A stretch of 64,000 nucleotides of DNA from the NCBI RefSeq assembly GCF_016722785.1, contig NZ_JAEQNE010000002.1, positions 868,001-932,000 of the forward strand, read 5' to 3'. The notes below the pieces were generated by a model. That model ran no database searches. It was not told where the DNA came from and worked only from the letters and a program-made list of their open reading frames with translations. The stretch is from Ramlibacter monticola (GTDB taxonomy: Bacteria; Pseudomonadota; Gammaproteobacteria; Burkholderiales; Burkholderiaceae_C). A program made the translations under genes and the position numbers. Position 1 is the stretch's first letter, and each line of letters begins with the position of its first letter. Positions 8,645-18,289 of this stretch are shown piece by piece.

Positions 8645-10126
8645 ATGAGGCGCCCGCCCGCTTCCCTGCAATGGTCCGCCGCCGTGGCCGCGACGGCCGC
8701 CGCGACGCTGGCCTGCGTGGGGCTGGACGCCAGCATGTCGGTCGCGGGGCTCGCGATGGTGTACCTCGTCGCGGTGGTGCTGACGGCCGTCACGCTGGAC
8801 CGCGGGCCGGGCATCCTCGCCTCGCTCCTGTGCGTCTCGGCGCTCAACTTCTTCTTCGTCCCGCCGCGCTACAGCTTCGACGTGGCCGGCGCCGAATACT
8901 GGTGGACGCTGGCGGTGCTGCTGGGGGTCTCGCTGGCGCTCAACACCCTGATCGGCTGGCTGCGCAGCGGACGCGGGCGCGCCGAGGCGGGCGAGCAGCG
9001 GGCGGGGCAACTGCATGCGCTGAGCGAGGCGCTGGCGCAGTGCGAAGGCCACGAGGCGATGGCGCAGCGCGCGGCCGGATGGCTGCACGCCGAGCTGCGG
9101 CGACCCTGCGCCGTGTTCGTGGCGCAGGGTGAAGGCAGCGAAGCGCGCTGCTTCGCCGCGGGCGCCGCCGGCGAAACGTTCCATCCCGCGTCCGCCCGCT
9201 GGGCGATGGAGCAGGCGCGCCGGCTCGGGCGCGGCTGCGACGACTGGCCGGACCTGCCGCTGTGGTGTGCGCCCTTCCCGGGCCGCGCCCCCGCGGGCGC
9301 CGTGCAGTTGCTGCTAGATCGCACCGTGCGGCCCGCGGCCGGCGAGCAGCAGCATTGGCTCGCCCTGGTGCGGCAGGTGGCGCTCTCGGTGGAGCGCGAA
9401 CGCGCCGGCGAAGCCGCGCGCCGGGCCCAGGACAGCGCCCGCGCCGAGGCGGCGCGCAACACGCTGCTGGCCTCGCTCTCGCACGACCTGCGCACGCCGC
9501 TGGCGGGCATCCTGGGCAGCGCCAGCGCGCTGCGCACCCAGGGCCAGGCCATGGCCGAAGCGCAGCGGGAGAAACTGCTGGCGAACCTCGAGGACGAAGC
9601 GCGCGACCTCACCCTGATGGCCGACAACATCCTGCAGATGGCGCGCCTGTCGCAGCCCCATTCGGAACTGAAGCTGCAGTGGGAGTCGCTCGAGGAGATC
9701 CTCGGCGCCGCCACCGTGCGGATGCGCCGGCGCTGGCCGCGGGCCCGGCTCGAGTTGCGCGTCGCGCCGCAGCTGCCGCCGGTGCGGGCCGAGGCCCACC
9801 TGCTCGCGCAGCTGGTGGCCAACCTGGTCGACAACGCGGTGCGGCACGGCGGCGAGCAGCCGCACATCGTCGTCCGCGCGGGGCGCAGCCGCGAAGGCGT
9901 GTTCGTCGCCGTGCGCGACCACGGCGCGGGGCTGCCGCCCGGCGATCCGCAGCAGCTGTTCCGGCGTTTCCAGCGGCACGGCGGCGAAGGCAACACGGGG
10001 CTCGGGCTGACGATCTGCCGCCTGATCGCGGAGGCGCACGGCGCCCAGGTGGAGGCGCGGCGCTGCGAACCCGGCGCCGAGTTCCGGCTGGACCTGCCGG
10101 TGGTGGTGCAGGAGCTGCCGCTGTGA
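8645..10126 (+). CDS. KdpD-like sensor histidine kinase lacking the N-terminal Kdp/Usp domains
   Basis: A 493-residue kinase. Four short transmembrane segments in about residues 10-105 form a DUF4118-type membrane module, including the NFFFVPP phrase typical of KdpD. A GAF-like region follows, then HisKA with SLSHDLRTPL (phospho-acceptor His280), and HATPase with NLVDNAVRHGG, DHGAGLPP and GLGLTICR. Full KdpD proteins are about 900 residues with an N-terminal KdpD/UspA part that is missing here. Its stop overlaps the response regulator start (GTGA). With kup immediately downstream, it probably responds to potassium or osmotic status. Confidence 0.9.
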   Translation: MRRPPASLQWSAAVAATAAATLACVGLDASMSVAGLAMVYLVAVVLTAVTLDRGPGILASLLCVSALNFFFVPPRYSFDVAGAEYWWTLAVLLGVSLALNTLIGWLRSGRGRAEAGEQRAGQLHALSEALAQCEGHEAMAQRAAGWLHAELRRPCAVFVAQGEGSEARCFAAGAAGETFHPASARWAMEQARRLGRGCDDWPDLPLWCAPFPGRAPAGAVQLLLDRTVRPAAGEQQHWLALVRQVALSVERERAGEAARRAQDSARAEAARNTLLASLSHDLRTPLAGILGSASALRTQGQAMAEAQREKLLANLEDEARDLTLMADNILQMARLSQPHSELKLQWESLEEILGAATVRMRRRWPRARLELRVAPQLPPVRAEAHLLAQLVANLVDNAVRHGGEQPHIVVRAGRSREGVFVAVRDHGAGLPPGDPQQLFRRFQRHGGEGNTGLGLTICRLIAEAHGAQVEARRCEPGAEFRLDLPVVVQELPL

Positions 10127-10809
10127 CGCGCCCGGCGATCCTGGTGGTGGAGGACGAGAGCGCGATCGCGCAGTTCGTCGCGGCCAGCCTCGGTGCCGCC
10201 GGCATGGCGCCGCGCGTGGCCGGCAGCATCGGAGGCGCCGAAGCGGACCTGGGCGCGGCGCCGGCGGAGCTGCTGATCGTCGATCTCGGCCTGCCCGATG
10301 GCGACGGCGTCGACTTCATCGCCCGCCTGCGGCAACACCGGACGACGCCGATCCTCGTGCTGTCGGCGCGCACCCAGGAAGCGCAGAAGATCGCCGCGCT
10401 CGACGCCGGGGCCGACGACTACCTCACCAAGCCCTTCGGCGTGGGCGAGCTGCTGGCGCGCGTGCGCGCCATGCTCCGGCGCTCGGCCACCCCGCCCGCG
10501 CCGGCGCCGCGGCTGGAGGTGGGCGAGCTCGCCTTCGACCGGGAGGCGCACGAATTGCGGCTCGCCGGCGAAGCCCTGCACCTGACGCCGCTGGAGTGGC
10601 GCCTGTTCGAGCGGCTGGCCCGCGCACCCGGGAAGGTGGTCACGCACCGGCAGCTGCTGGCCGACGTATGGGGCAGCGAGCAGGTCGACCAGCTGCATTA
10701 CCTGCGCGTCTACATGGGGCACCTGCGCGCCAAGATCGAGCGCGACCCGGCCGAGCCGCGCTACCTGCTGACGGAGCTGGGGGTGGGGTACCGGCTGGCG
10801 GACGAGTAG
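10123..10809 (+). CDS. KdpE-like OmpR-family response regulator
   Basis: A 228-residue response regulator starting at a GTG that overlaps the kinase stop codon. The receiver domain shows VVEDE, IVDLGLPDGDG with phospho-acceptor Asp54, and LTKPF. The C-terminal winged helix (about residues 130-228) has LTPLEWRLFERLA and the DNA-recognition region HRQLLADVWG ending in GVGYRLA, as in KdpE. It should be phosphorylated by the upstream kinase. The likely target is kup, starting 71 bp after its stop, where two half-sites one helical turn apart are found. Confidence 0.93.
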   Translation: MTRPAILVVEDESAIAQFVAASLGAAGMAPRVAGSIGGAEADLGAAPAELLIVDLGLPDGDGVDFIARLRQHRTTPILVLSARTQEAQKIAALDAGADDYLTKPFGVGELLARVRAMLRRSATPPAPAPRLEVGELAFDREAHELRLAGEALHLTPLEWRLFERLARAPGKVVTHRQLLADVWGSEQVDQLHYLRVYMGHLRAKIERDPAEPRYLLTELGVGYRLADE

Positions 10810-10813
10810 CGTC

Positions 10814-10832
10814 TTTATGCGATTTTGATGCG
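10814..10832 (+). promoter_or_regulatory. Candidate KdpE-type direct-repeat operator upstream of kup
   Basis: Two near-identical half-sites, TTTATGCG and TTTGATGCG, share ATGCG with an 11-bp period (10817 and 10828), one turn of the helix. They stand out as an AT-rich patch in a 70% GC region, 49-67 bp before the kup start codon. Tandem half-sites spaced 10-11 bp are characteristic of OmpR/KdpE-family binding. The link to the adjacent regulator is inference. Confidence 0.5.
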
Positions 10833-10880
10833 GCGCGGGCGAGAACGTGGTCCTGACCCACGAAGGAACTGGACCGCCTC

Positions 10881-12794
10881 ATGGAAGCCTCAGCCGCGCT
10901 GGCCCGCACGCCGGCGGAGCACCCCGCGCACCGGGGCGGCACCGCTGCGCTGACGCTCGCCGCGCTGGGCGTCGTCTATGGCGACATCGGCACCAGCCCG
11001 CTGTACACGATCAAGGAGATCTTCTCGGCCTCCACCGGCGTGCCGGCCGACGCGGAGAACGTGATCGGGGCGGTGTCCGTCGTGTTCTGGCTCCTGATGC
11101 TGGTGGTCACGCTGAAATACGTGGCGCTCATCATGCGCGCCAGCAACGACGGCGAGGGCGGCATCATGGCCCTTCTGGCGCTGGCCTCGCGCACGGCGGC
11201 CGGCCAGCCGAAGCTGCGCCACCGGCTGCTGCTGCTCGGGACCTTCGGCGCCTGCCTGTTCTATGGCGACAGCGTGCTGACGCCGGCGATCTCCGTGCTG
11301 AGCGCGGTCGAGGGGCTCGAGGTCGTGGCGCCGGCGCTGAAGCCCTGGGTGCTGCCGCTGGCCATCGCGATCCTGGTGGGCTTGTTCGCCGCCCAGCGGC
11401 AGGGCACGGGCACGGTCGGCCGGTGGTTCGGGCCGGTGGTGATCGCCTGGTTCCTCGTCATCGGCGCGGTCGGCGCCTGGCAGGTCGCGCAGGCGCCGGA
11501 GATCCTGCGGGCCGTCGATCCGCTGCACGCCTGGCGCTTCCTGCACGCCCGCGGGTGGGGCCTGTTCGTGGCCGTGGGCGCCGCGGTGCTCGCCATCACG
11601 GGCGCCGAGGCGCTCTACGCCGACATGGGGCACTTCGGCAAGCGGCCGGTCCGCATCGCGTGGTCGGGGCTGGTGCTGCCGGCGCTGGCCCTCAACTACG
11701 CGGGACAGGGGGCCCTGCTGCTGCGCAATCCCGCGGCCATCGACAACCCGTTCTTCCTGAGCTTTCCCTCGGCGGCGCTCGTCCCCGCCGTGGTGCTGGC
11801 GACGGCGGCGACCATCATCGCCTCCCAGGCCGTGATCTCCGGGGCCTACTCGCTGACGCAGCAGGCGATCCACCTCGGCTTCCTGCCGCGCATGCAGGTC
11901 GTCCACACCTCGGCGCGCGAGCGCGGCCAGATCTACATCCCCTTCCTCAACTGGGTGCTGCTGGCCGCGGTGGTGCTGGCCTCGCTCGGCTTCGGCAGTT
12001 CGTCGGCCATGGCGTCCGCGTACGGCATCGCCGTCACCGGGACCATGCTGATCACCAGCCTGCTGACCTGGTTCGTGGTGCGCCGCGCCTGGGGCTATCC
12101 GCTCTGGCTCTCGGTCGGCGCGACGGTCTTCTTCGCCGCGCTCGACCTGCTGCTGGTGCTGTCCTGCGCGACGAAATTCCTGGAGGGCGGATGGTTCCCG
12201 GTGGCGCTCGGCGCCGCCATGCTGGTCGTGATGAGCGCATGGCACCGGGGAAGGGAGTTGCTCGTGGAAACCTTGCGTGCCGACCTGCTGCCGCTGGCCG
12301 GATTCGTCGATGGCCTGGCGCGCGACGCCGAAGTCGTGCGCGTGCCCCGCACCGCCGTCTTCCTCTCGGCCCAGCCCCTGGTGGTGCCGCAGGCGTTGCT
12401 GCACAACCTCAAGCACAACCTGGTGCTGCACCAGCGCAACGTGGTCCTGACCCTGTGCTTCCACGAACAGCCGTGGGTGTCCCCCGCGCAGCGCCTGGAG
12501 GTCCAGGATGTCGGCCACGGCTTCTGGCAGGTCTGGCTGCACTTCGGCTTCATGGACACGCCCGACGTGCCGGCGGCGCTGGAGCAGTGCGCGGCGCACG
12601 GGCTGGCCATCGACCTGTTCGCGACCTCGTTCTTCCTCAGCCGCGAGACGGTGGTGCCGCGACCGCGCGCCGGCATGGCCCGCTGGCGGCAGAACCTGTT
12701 CGAGGCGATGTCGCGCAACGCCGGCCGCGCGGTGGACTACTTCGGCATCCCGGGCAATGCCGTCATCGAACTGGGGACGCGCGTGCAGCTCTGA
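10881..12794 (+). CDS. kup: Kup-family low-affinity potassium transporter
   Basis: A 637-residue KUP/HAK/KT carrier importing K+ with protons across the inner membrane. The N-terminal [20 protein letters not shown] is the family's invariant first helix, followed by [31 protein letters not shown] and [13 protein letters not shown]. About twelve hydrophobic segments fill residues 20-430. The remaining C-terminal part of about 180 residues is the cytosolic domain with [11 protein letters not shown]. It follows the KdpDE-like pair by 71 bp with a good Shine-Dalgarno (GAAGGAAC). No kdpFABC genes are in the window, so this transporter is the likely regulatory target. Confidence 0.95.
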   Translation: MEASAALARTPAEHPAHRGGTAALTLAALGVVYGDIGTSPLYTIKEIFSASTGVPADAENVIGAVSVVFWLLMLVVTLKYVALIMRASNDGEGGIMALLALASRTAAGQPKLRHRLLLLGTFGACLFYGDSVLTPAISVLSAVEGLEVVAPALKPWVLPLAIAILVGLFAAQRQGTGTVGRWFGPVVIAWFLVIGAVGAWQVAQAPEILRAVDPLHAWRFLHARGWGLFVAVGAAVLAITGAEALYADMGHFGKRPVRIAWSGLVLPALALNYAGQGALLLRNPAAIDNPFFLSFPSAALVPAVVLATAATIIASQAVISGAYSLTQQAIHLGFLPRMQVVHTSARERGQIYIPFLNWVLLAAVVLASLGFGSSSAMASAYGIAVTGTMLITSLLTWFVVRRAWGYPLWLSVGATVFFAALDLLLVLSCATKFLEGGWFPVALGAAMLVVMSAWHRGRELLVETLRADLLPLAGFVDGLARDAEVVRVPRTAVFLSAQPLVVPQALLHNLKHNLVLHQRNVVLTLCFHEQPWVSPAQRLEVQDVGHGFWQVWLHFGFMDTPDVPAALEQCAAHGLAIDLFATSFFLSRETVVPRPRAGMARWRQNLFEAMSRNAGRAVDYFGIPGNAVIELGTRVQL

Positions 12795-12891
12795 GCCGGG
12801 CCGTTGCGCCCTCATCCTCCTGGGCCTTCCGCCGGGAACGCAGTTGGTGCATGCTCGCGCCCATCCACCTTCGCAGTAGAGGGGAACGCCG

Positions 12892-15696
12892 ATGCGCACG
12901 TTCGGCCCGAGACCGAGGACTCCCCCGACGGCGGCGGCCCAGCGCGTCGCGCCACGGCACGATCCGGGCTCCATCGAAATCCTGCATCGGACGATGGGGA
13001 ACCAGGCCGTGCAGCGGATGCTGCAACTCGGCAGTCCGGGAAGTCACGCACCGGCAACGGTCCAGCCGAAGCCGATGGTGGATCGGCCGGGCGACGCCTT
13101 CGAGCGGGAAGCCGATCGCGTGGCCGACCAGGTCGCCGGCTCGTCCGGGACCGGCGCCCTTCCGGTGAGCCCCTCGAGCGCGCCCGCGGCGGTGCGGATG
13201 AAATCCATCGGAACGCCGGCCGCGTCGCCCGCCGACACGTTGCCGATTGCGCAGCAAGGCCTGGGGTCACCCGGCCACGCCATCGACGGGGCGACCCGCC
13301 GGTCGATGGAGTCGCGGCTCGGGGTCGACCTGTCGAACGTGCGCGTCCACACCGACGGCGCGGCCGCGGCCTCGGCGAATGCCTTGTCCGCCAGGGCCTT
13401 CACCCACGGTGAACACATCGCGTTCGCCGAAGGCGCGTACCGACCGGAGACGACCGAAGGCCGCCGCCTGCTGGCGCACGAGCTCACGCACGTGGCGCAG
13501 CAACGGGGCGGCCGCCCCGTGGTGCAGAGAAAGGAAGCCCCCAAGGAGGAGGCGCAGGGCACCGTGGGCACCGCCGCCCCGATCGTGGAAGTCAAGGCGG
13601 TCCAGGGGCAGACCGGTGCCGCCTGGGGCTACGACGCCAACGGCGGGATGACGCTGATCGAAATCCTCGCCAACACGCTGGGGCCGGGCGCCTACACGAT
13701 CTCGCCGACGGTGCCTCCACACGGATCCACCGATCCGGACTACGTCCAGTACGTGGGCCCCGGATTCTCCTGGCGGCAACCGGCCGCGAACTTCCGGCCC
13801 GGCGAGAAGGTCACTGTGACCATCGCGGCGAAGACGGCGGATCGCTTCGCCGCCCTGCCGGAATACATCAGGAACCACCTGCTGGCGAGGGTGGCGACCG
13901 GTTCCTCCGCGCTCGACCTGGAACGCCTCGCCGACGAAGGCGAAAGGCTCGTGAGCGAAGGCATCACCGCGGCGGATCTCGCCCTGGCCGCCAATGCGGG
14001 CAGCGCGATCGAGGTCGAAGGTGCTGCGCCCCGCGAAGATCTCGTCGACTCGCTGCGCCGGCGCGGGTTTTCCGACTTCCCGTCGCGCGAGGAATACGAT
14101 CGCCGCCTCGCCTGGCAGACGGCGCACTCATCGGACTACCGCAGGTGGTGGACCAACGACGATCTCGCCGCGTGGTGGAAGGAGTTCCCCGAGGAGGCCC
14201 GCGACGACTGGAACAAGTTCGTCAACGACCTCTACACGAGCGACAAGCAGGACGAGGAAGCGAAGTGGCTGGAGGCCTTCCGCCGCATCGACTCGGCCGC
14301 GGGCATCGCCAACGTGATCGCGGTGGTCACCGTCATCTTTGCGGGTGGCTTCGTGGGCGCGGAAGCCGCGGCCGTGCTTCCCGAGATTCCCGCGCTGCCG
14401 GCCACGATCCAGGGCGTGCCGACGGCGGTGTGGGCCAAGACCCTGGCCGCCGCGGGATTCGGTGCGTCCTACCTGAGTCACGTGGTTTCGCGTTCCACGG
14501 AGGGCGCCGAGCACGGCGAAACCAATCCTTTCGTGATCGCGGCAACGGCTTTCGACGATGCGATGGGTGCGGGCAAGGTGTACGAATCGATCGGCAACCA
14601 ATCGCTGCTCACGGGAGAGGACCTCCACCTGAGCACGTCCGAACGCGTCGTCGGCGGGCTGGTCGGGGGTCTGGAAACGCTCATGAATTTCTGGGGCGCC
14701 AAGGATTTCATCGGCGAGCCGGTGCCCACGGTCAAGGTGCCCGAAAAGCCGACCCCGCCGGTGGAGCCCCAGGCGCCCCCGCCGGCGCAGGGCGCGTCGG
14801 GCGTGGCACCCTGGACGGCCGATGAACTGGCCGCGATGCAGGAGCAGGGCATCACGAACATCGGGGAGTTCAAGGCCGCCCGGGAAGCCGGGAAGCTGAA
14901 GGTCGCCGAACAGCAACAGGCCGTCGAGATCGTGCAGGCCGAAGCGCAGCCCAAGGTGGCGCAAATGTCCGGCGGCGGAGGCGGCTCCCGCGTGACGCCA
15001 GTCCGCTCCTCGGGCTCCGGCACGACGTCGACGGTGACCTCGTCGGGCGCCGGCGGGACGTCCACCCGCATCGGCCCGTTCAAGCGCGTGGGCCCCTCCA
15101 CGGGGCAACGCACCCCCTACGATCTCGAGGCGGCCGCGGGCGGGCAGGCCGACGAGGCCGACGACCTGCTCGAAAGCATGAACGCGCTGAAGGGCCGCGA
15201 TCCCGCCGCGGAAGGCAAGCTGATCGAAGGCGAGTTCGACCCGGCCAACGTGCGCCGGACGCCCGCGGTGCGGGTGACCGAATACGACCCCGCGGTCGGC
15301 GATTCGGCGCTCCTGGGCAAGCGGCTGCGCGCCGAGGGCCGGCTCCCCTCCGGGCCCGGTGCCCAGGCCCACCACATGGTGCCCTCCAACGAACCGATGG
15401 CGGACCAGGTGCGCAACTTCATCCGCGAGCGCGGGTTCAAGGACATCAACGACCCCGACAACGGCGTCTGGCTGCCGACCGGCAAGCAGACCACCAACAT
15501 CCGCGGCGAGTTCAAGCACGAATTCACGTTCGACAACGCTTCGTTCGGCGGCGAGTACTTCCACCGGCTGGAGGACATCTTCATGGTGGAGGGCATCACG
15601 GAAACCGGCATCCGGCTGAGGATGCGCATGCTGCGCGAGAGCCTCCTGAAGGGCGAGCTTCCGCCGGCCGAAGCCTTCGCGAACCTGCCGCTGTGA
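12892..15696 (+). CDS. DUF4157 (eCIS-core) protein with C-terminal AHH nuclease motif; putative polymorphic toxin
   Basis: A 934-residue protein with a strong ribosome site (GAGGGGAA). Residues 25-45 carry the short helix MGNQAVQRML seen in eCIS-associated proteins. Residues 67-204 are the DUF4157 domain: GDAFEREADRVADQV, RLGVDLSNVRVHTD, and the zincin-like HELTH (196-200). The middle holds a hydrophobic segment (about 470-530), then a Pro-rich and a Ser/Gly/Thr-rich linker (about 615-745). The end matches AHH-type HNH-fold nucleases: AQAHHMVP with Ala826-His827-His828, and DNGVWLP with Asn857. No signal peptide is present. DUF4157 proteins are linked to extracellular contractile injection systems. 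No immunity gene or injection-system gene is adjacent. The toxin function is inferred from architecture. Confidence 0.8.
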   Translation: MRTFGPRPRTPPTAAAQRVAPRHDPGSIEILHRTMGNQAVQRMLQLGSPGSHAPATVQPKPMVDRPGDAFEREADRVADQVAGSSGTGALPVSPSSAPAAVRMKSIGTPAASPADTLPIAQQGLGSPGHAIDGATRRSMESRLGVDLSNVRVHTDGAAAASANALSARAFTHGEHIAFAEGAYRPETTEGRRLLAHELTHVAQQRGGRPVVQRKEAPKEEAQGTVGTAAPIVEVKAVQGQTGAAWGYDANGGMTLIEILANTLGPGAYTISPTVPPHGSTDPDYVQYVGPGFSWRQPAANFRPGEKVTVTIAAKTADRFAALPEYIRNHLLARVATGSSALDLERLADEGERLVSEGITAADLALAANAGSAIEVEGAAPREDLVDSLRRRGFSDFPSREEYDRRLAWQTAHSSDYRRWWTNDDLAAWWKEFPEEARDDWNKFVNDLYTSDKQDEEAKWLEAFRRIDSAAGIANVIAVVTVIFAGGFVGAEAAAVLPEIPALPATIQGVPTAVWAKTLAAAGFGASYLSHVVSRSTEGAEHGETNPFVIAATAFDDAMGAGKVYESIGNQSLLTGEDLHLSTSERVVGGLVGGLETLMNFWGAKDFIGEPVPTVKVPEKPTPPVEPQAPPPAQGASGVAPWTADELAAMQEQGITNIGEFKAAREAGKLKVAEQQQAVEIVQAEAQPKVAQMSGGGGGSRVTPVRSSGSGTTSTVTSSGAGGTSTRIGPFKRVGPSTGQRTPYDLEAAAGGQADEADDLLESMNALKGRDPAAEGKLIEGEFDPANVRRTPAVRVTEYDPAVGDSALLGKRLRAEGRLPSGPGAQAHHMVPSNEPMADQVRNFIRERGFKDINDPDNGVWLPTGKQTTNIRGEFKHEFTFDNASFGGEYFHRLEDIFMVEGITETGIRLRMRMLRESLLKGELPPAEAFANLPL

Positions 15697-15715
15697 GGCG
15701 GTCGCGCCGGCGGGG

Positions 15716-16366
15716 CTACACCGCGCCGCGGTGGCGGTCGGCCCACCCGGCCCACAAGGGGAAGAGCCAGGCGGCGAGGCCGACCCAGGCCACCGCGCGC
15801 GCGTCCGGCGGCGGCGGCGAGACGAGGTTGGCGAGCCAGATCGCCAGCAGGAACAGCACGAGGGCTCCCAGCGCGTAGCGCCCCACGCCGTCGCGCGCCC
15901 GGGTGGCACGCAGGTACAGCCCCAGGCCCGCGGCCATCAGCATGCCCTCGACGAGCAGCGTGCCGGGGACGCTGTTCCACAGGCCCAGCCCCAGCTTCGT
16001 GCTGCCGCCCGGCGCGAGCGGCAGGTCCGGCCGGTGCGCCACGAAATCGAGCAGCCAATGGCTGAACACCAGGGCGGCGAGCACGCAGCGCGCGCGGCTG
16101 CCGCGCACCCAGGGCGACAGGGCCAGCGCGAACAGCGCCGACCAGGCGAGCGCCAGCACCAGGCTGTGGGTCCAGGGATAGGCCACGAAATCGAGCGGCG
16201 TGAACGCCGTGTTGCCGGGGTCTATGCGCACCTGCTCGATGCCGAGCAGCAGGAACACCGGCCACACCAAGTCCAGCCAGCCGGCGGCCGCGAACAGCAC
16301 GCCCAGCGACACCTCAGGCGCCACCCTCTTGGCCGCCAGCGCCACGGCGGCATGTCCGATGAACAA
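15716..16366 (-). CDS. Multi-spanning membrane protein, DUF457/YdjM-like
   Basis: A 216-residue integral membrane protein with about six hydrophobic segments. The start is taken as TTG, because CAGGAGG lies 5 bp upstream and no ATG exists near the conserved N-terminus MFIGHAAVALAAK. His-containing helix ends (GHAA, WTHSLVL, FSHWLLDFVAHRPD) resemble the metal-dependent-hydrolase-like DUF457/YdjM inner-membrane family, whose function is poorly known. It is the last gene of an operon-like run with the Bug receptor and the alpha/beta hydrolase (29 bp gap). It is convergent with the DUF4157 protein gene, so it is not its immunity gene by position. Confidence 0.65.
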   Translation of the reverse strand: MFIGHAAVALAAKRVAPEVSLGVLFAAAGWLDLVWPVFLLLGIEQVRIDPGNTAFTPLDFVAYPWTHSLVLALAWSALFALALSPWVRGSRARCVLAALVFSHWLLDFVAHRPDLPLAPGGSTKLGLGLWNSVPGTLLVEGMLMAAGLGLYLRATRARDGVGRYALGALVLFLLAIWLANLVSPPPPDARAVAWVGLAAWLFPLWAGWADRHRGAV

Positions 16367-16395
16367 AGGCCCCTCCTGCGTTCCCGCGAGGCGAC

Positions 16396-17370
16396 TCACT
16401 CCAGCCGGATGTCCGCCTCCTTCACCACCTTGCCCCAGCGGGTGAGTTCCTGCTGCAGGTACTCCGCCATCTCCTCGGGACTGGAGGGCGTGGGCTCGAC
16501 TCCGGCGTCGAACAAGGCCTTCTTCGTGTCGGGCGCGGCCATCAGCTTGCCGATCTCCGCATTGAGCTTGTGCACGATCTCCTTCGGCGTGCCGGCGGGC
16601 GCCAGCAGCGCCAGCCACACCGCAGCGTCGTAGCCGCCCACGCCCGCCTCCTGCAGCGTGGGCACGTCGGGCAGCTGCGGGGCGCGCCTGCCGGTGGTCA
16701 CGGCCAGGGCCCTGAGACGCCCGTTCGGCACCTGCGCGAGGGCATTGGGCACGCCGGCGAAGCTGCTCTCGACGATGCCAGCCACCAGGTCCTGCGCCGC
16801 CCCGGAGCTGCCGCGATACGGCACGTGCTTCAGCGGCGCGCCCGTCAGCGACACGAACAGGCCGCCCATCAGGTGCTGCGCGCTGCCGTTGCCGGAGGAC
16901 GCGTAGTGGATCGTGTCCGGCGCGGCCTTGGCCAGCGCGACGAACTCCTGCACGTTCTTCGCCTGCACCTTGGGATGCACCAGCAGCACGTAGGGCGACT
17001 CCACCAGCTTGCCCACCACGGCGAAGCTCTTGACGGGGTCGTAGGGCAGGCTTTTGTAGAGCCAGGGGCTGATCACGTGCGTGCTCGACACCATCACCAG
17101 CGTGTAGCCGTCGGGCGGCGACTTGGCGACGAAGTCGGTGCCGATGGTGGAGCCCGCCCCCGGCTTGTTCTCGATCACGAACTGCTGCCCCAGCGCCTGC
17201 GACAGCTTCTGCCCCAGGATGCGCGCGGTCACGTCGGTGAAGCCGCCCGGCGCGAACGGGACGATCAGCTTGACCGGGTGCGTGGGCCAGGCCTGTTGCT
17301 GCGCGAAGGCGGGCGCACCGCCAGCCGCCACGGCCGCCGCCAACACCAGCGCGGGGACTGCGAAGCGCAT
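16396..17370 (-). CDS. Bug-family (TctC-like) periplasmic solute-binding protein
   Basis: A 324-residue Bug receptor with a signal peptide (residues 1-23, ending AFAQQ). Family landmarks are WPTHPVKLIVPFAPGGFTD, NKPGAGSTIGTDFVAKSPPDGYT, the YASSGNGSAQH ligand loop, VPYRGSSG and the VPTLQEAGVGGYD segment. It is probably co-transcribed with the alpha/beta hydrolase 4 bp upstream, so the ligand may be an ester or amide, or its product. No TctAB genes are nearby. Confidence 0.92.
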   Translation of the reverse strand: MRFAVPALVLAAAVAAGGAPAFAQQQAWPTHPVKLIVPFAPGGFTDVTARILGQKLSQALGQQFVIENKPGAGSTIGTDFVAKSPPDGYTLVMVSSTHVISPWLYKSLPYDPVKSFAVVGKLVESPYVLLVHPKVQAKNVQEFVALAKAAPDTIHYASSGNGSAQHLMGGLFVSLTGAPLKHVPYRGSSGAAQDLVAGIVESSFAGVPNALAQVPNGRLRALAVTTGRRAPQLPDVPTLQEAGVGGYDAAVWLALLAPAGTPKEIVHKLNAEIGKLMAAPDTKKALFDAGVEPTPSSPEEMAEYLQQELTRWGKVVKEADIRLE

Positions 17371-17374
17371 GGCG

Positions 17375-18289
17375 TCACCCCCTGTAGAGGGGCTCCTGCA
17401 GCGTGTAGAACGCGTGCAGGATGTGGTACACGTTCATGTAGTTCTTCTGCTGGAAGCTGGCGTGCGAGATGCCCTCCATCACGGTGAACTGCTTGTTCGG
17501 ATGGGGCAGGCGCGCGAAGAAGGCGAGCAGGTCGCCCACGCTCGCGATGCCGTCGAACTCGCCGCGCAGGACGATGGTGGGCACCTCGATGCGCTCCGGG
17601 TCCACCAGCGGCAGCTTCGAGCACATGTCCACGTAGGTGCCGGTGGGCATGGAGGAATCGAGCGTGAGGATGGCGTCGGCGAAGGCCTCCACGGTGGCCT
17701 CGTCCGCCGTGCCCGGGTGGTCCCGCTCGAAGATGCTGTGCACGAAGGCGCGGTCGATCGGGCGCCGGTTCCTCGCCTGGAACTCGGGCAGCTTCTTGCG
17801 CCGCTGCTCCAGCGTGGGGCTGCCCTCGCCGGTCCACACGAAGGCGTCCAGCGCCAGCTTCGCCACCCGCTCCGGATGGCGCTGCGCGAACAGCGCGGCC
17901 TTCAGCGCGCCGGAGGAGATGCCGTACATCAGCAGGTTTCGCGCGCCGGTGGCCTCCAGCACGTAGCCGGTGCCGGCCTCGAGGTCATCGGCCCCGTTGG
18001 CGATGTCGCAGTTGATGGCGCGCTCCTTGCCGGAGCGGCCGTAGCCCTCGTTGTCCATGGTCCAGGTGTCGAAGCCCTGGGCCGCGAACCAGTCCATCGC
18101 GGAGGAGAAGGGTCGGCCCGGCACCTGCAGGTCGAAGGTGGGCTGCGAGGCCATGGAGGAGCCGTGCACGAAGAACAGCGTGCCCCGGTGCGGCACGCCC
18201 GCGGCGGGCTTCTTGTTCCACAGGAACAGGCGCACGTCGCCCTTGCTCGTCCAGTGCTCGGTGCCGCCCGTCCACTTCACGTCCTTCAT
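17375..18289 (-). CDS. Alpha/beta hydrolase
   Basis: A 304-residue soluble hydrolase; the ATG at 18289 follows GGAGAACG, and the longer upstream frame is Arg/Pro noise. The fold is shown by FFVHGSSMASQP (oxyanion HG), MDNEGYGRSG, the nucleophile elbow YGISSGALKA (GxSxG-like, second Ser the candidate nucleophile), LRGEFDGIA (acid) and EGISHASF (catalytic His near the end). The substrate is not deducible. The gene begins an operon with a Bug receptor, pointing to hydrolysis of an imported ester or amide. No signal peptide is seen, so it acts in the cytoplasm. Confidence 0.82.
   Translation of the reverse strand: MKDVKWTGGTEHWTSKGDVRLFLWNKKPAAGVPHRGTLFFVHGSSMASQPTFDLQVPGRPFSSAMDWFAAQGFDTWTMDNEGYGRSGKERAINCDIANGADDLEAGTGYVLEATGARNLLMYGISSGALKAALFAQRHPERVAKLALDAFVWTGEGSPTLEQRRKKLPEFQARNRRPIDRAFVHSIFERDHPGTADEATVEAFADAILTLDSSMPTGTYVDMCSKLPLVDPERIEVPTIVLRGEFDGIASVGDLLAFFARLPHPNKQFTVMEGISHASFQQKNYMNVYHILHAFYTLQEPLYRG

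Noticed and set aside
12795-16366. A complete eCIS or toxin-immunity locus around the DUF4157 gene
   Set aside because: The flanking genes are a potassium carrier and a hydrolase/Bug operon; no sheath, tube, baseplate or immunity-like gene is present.
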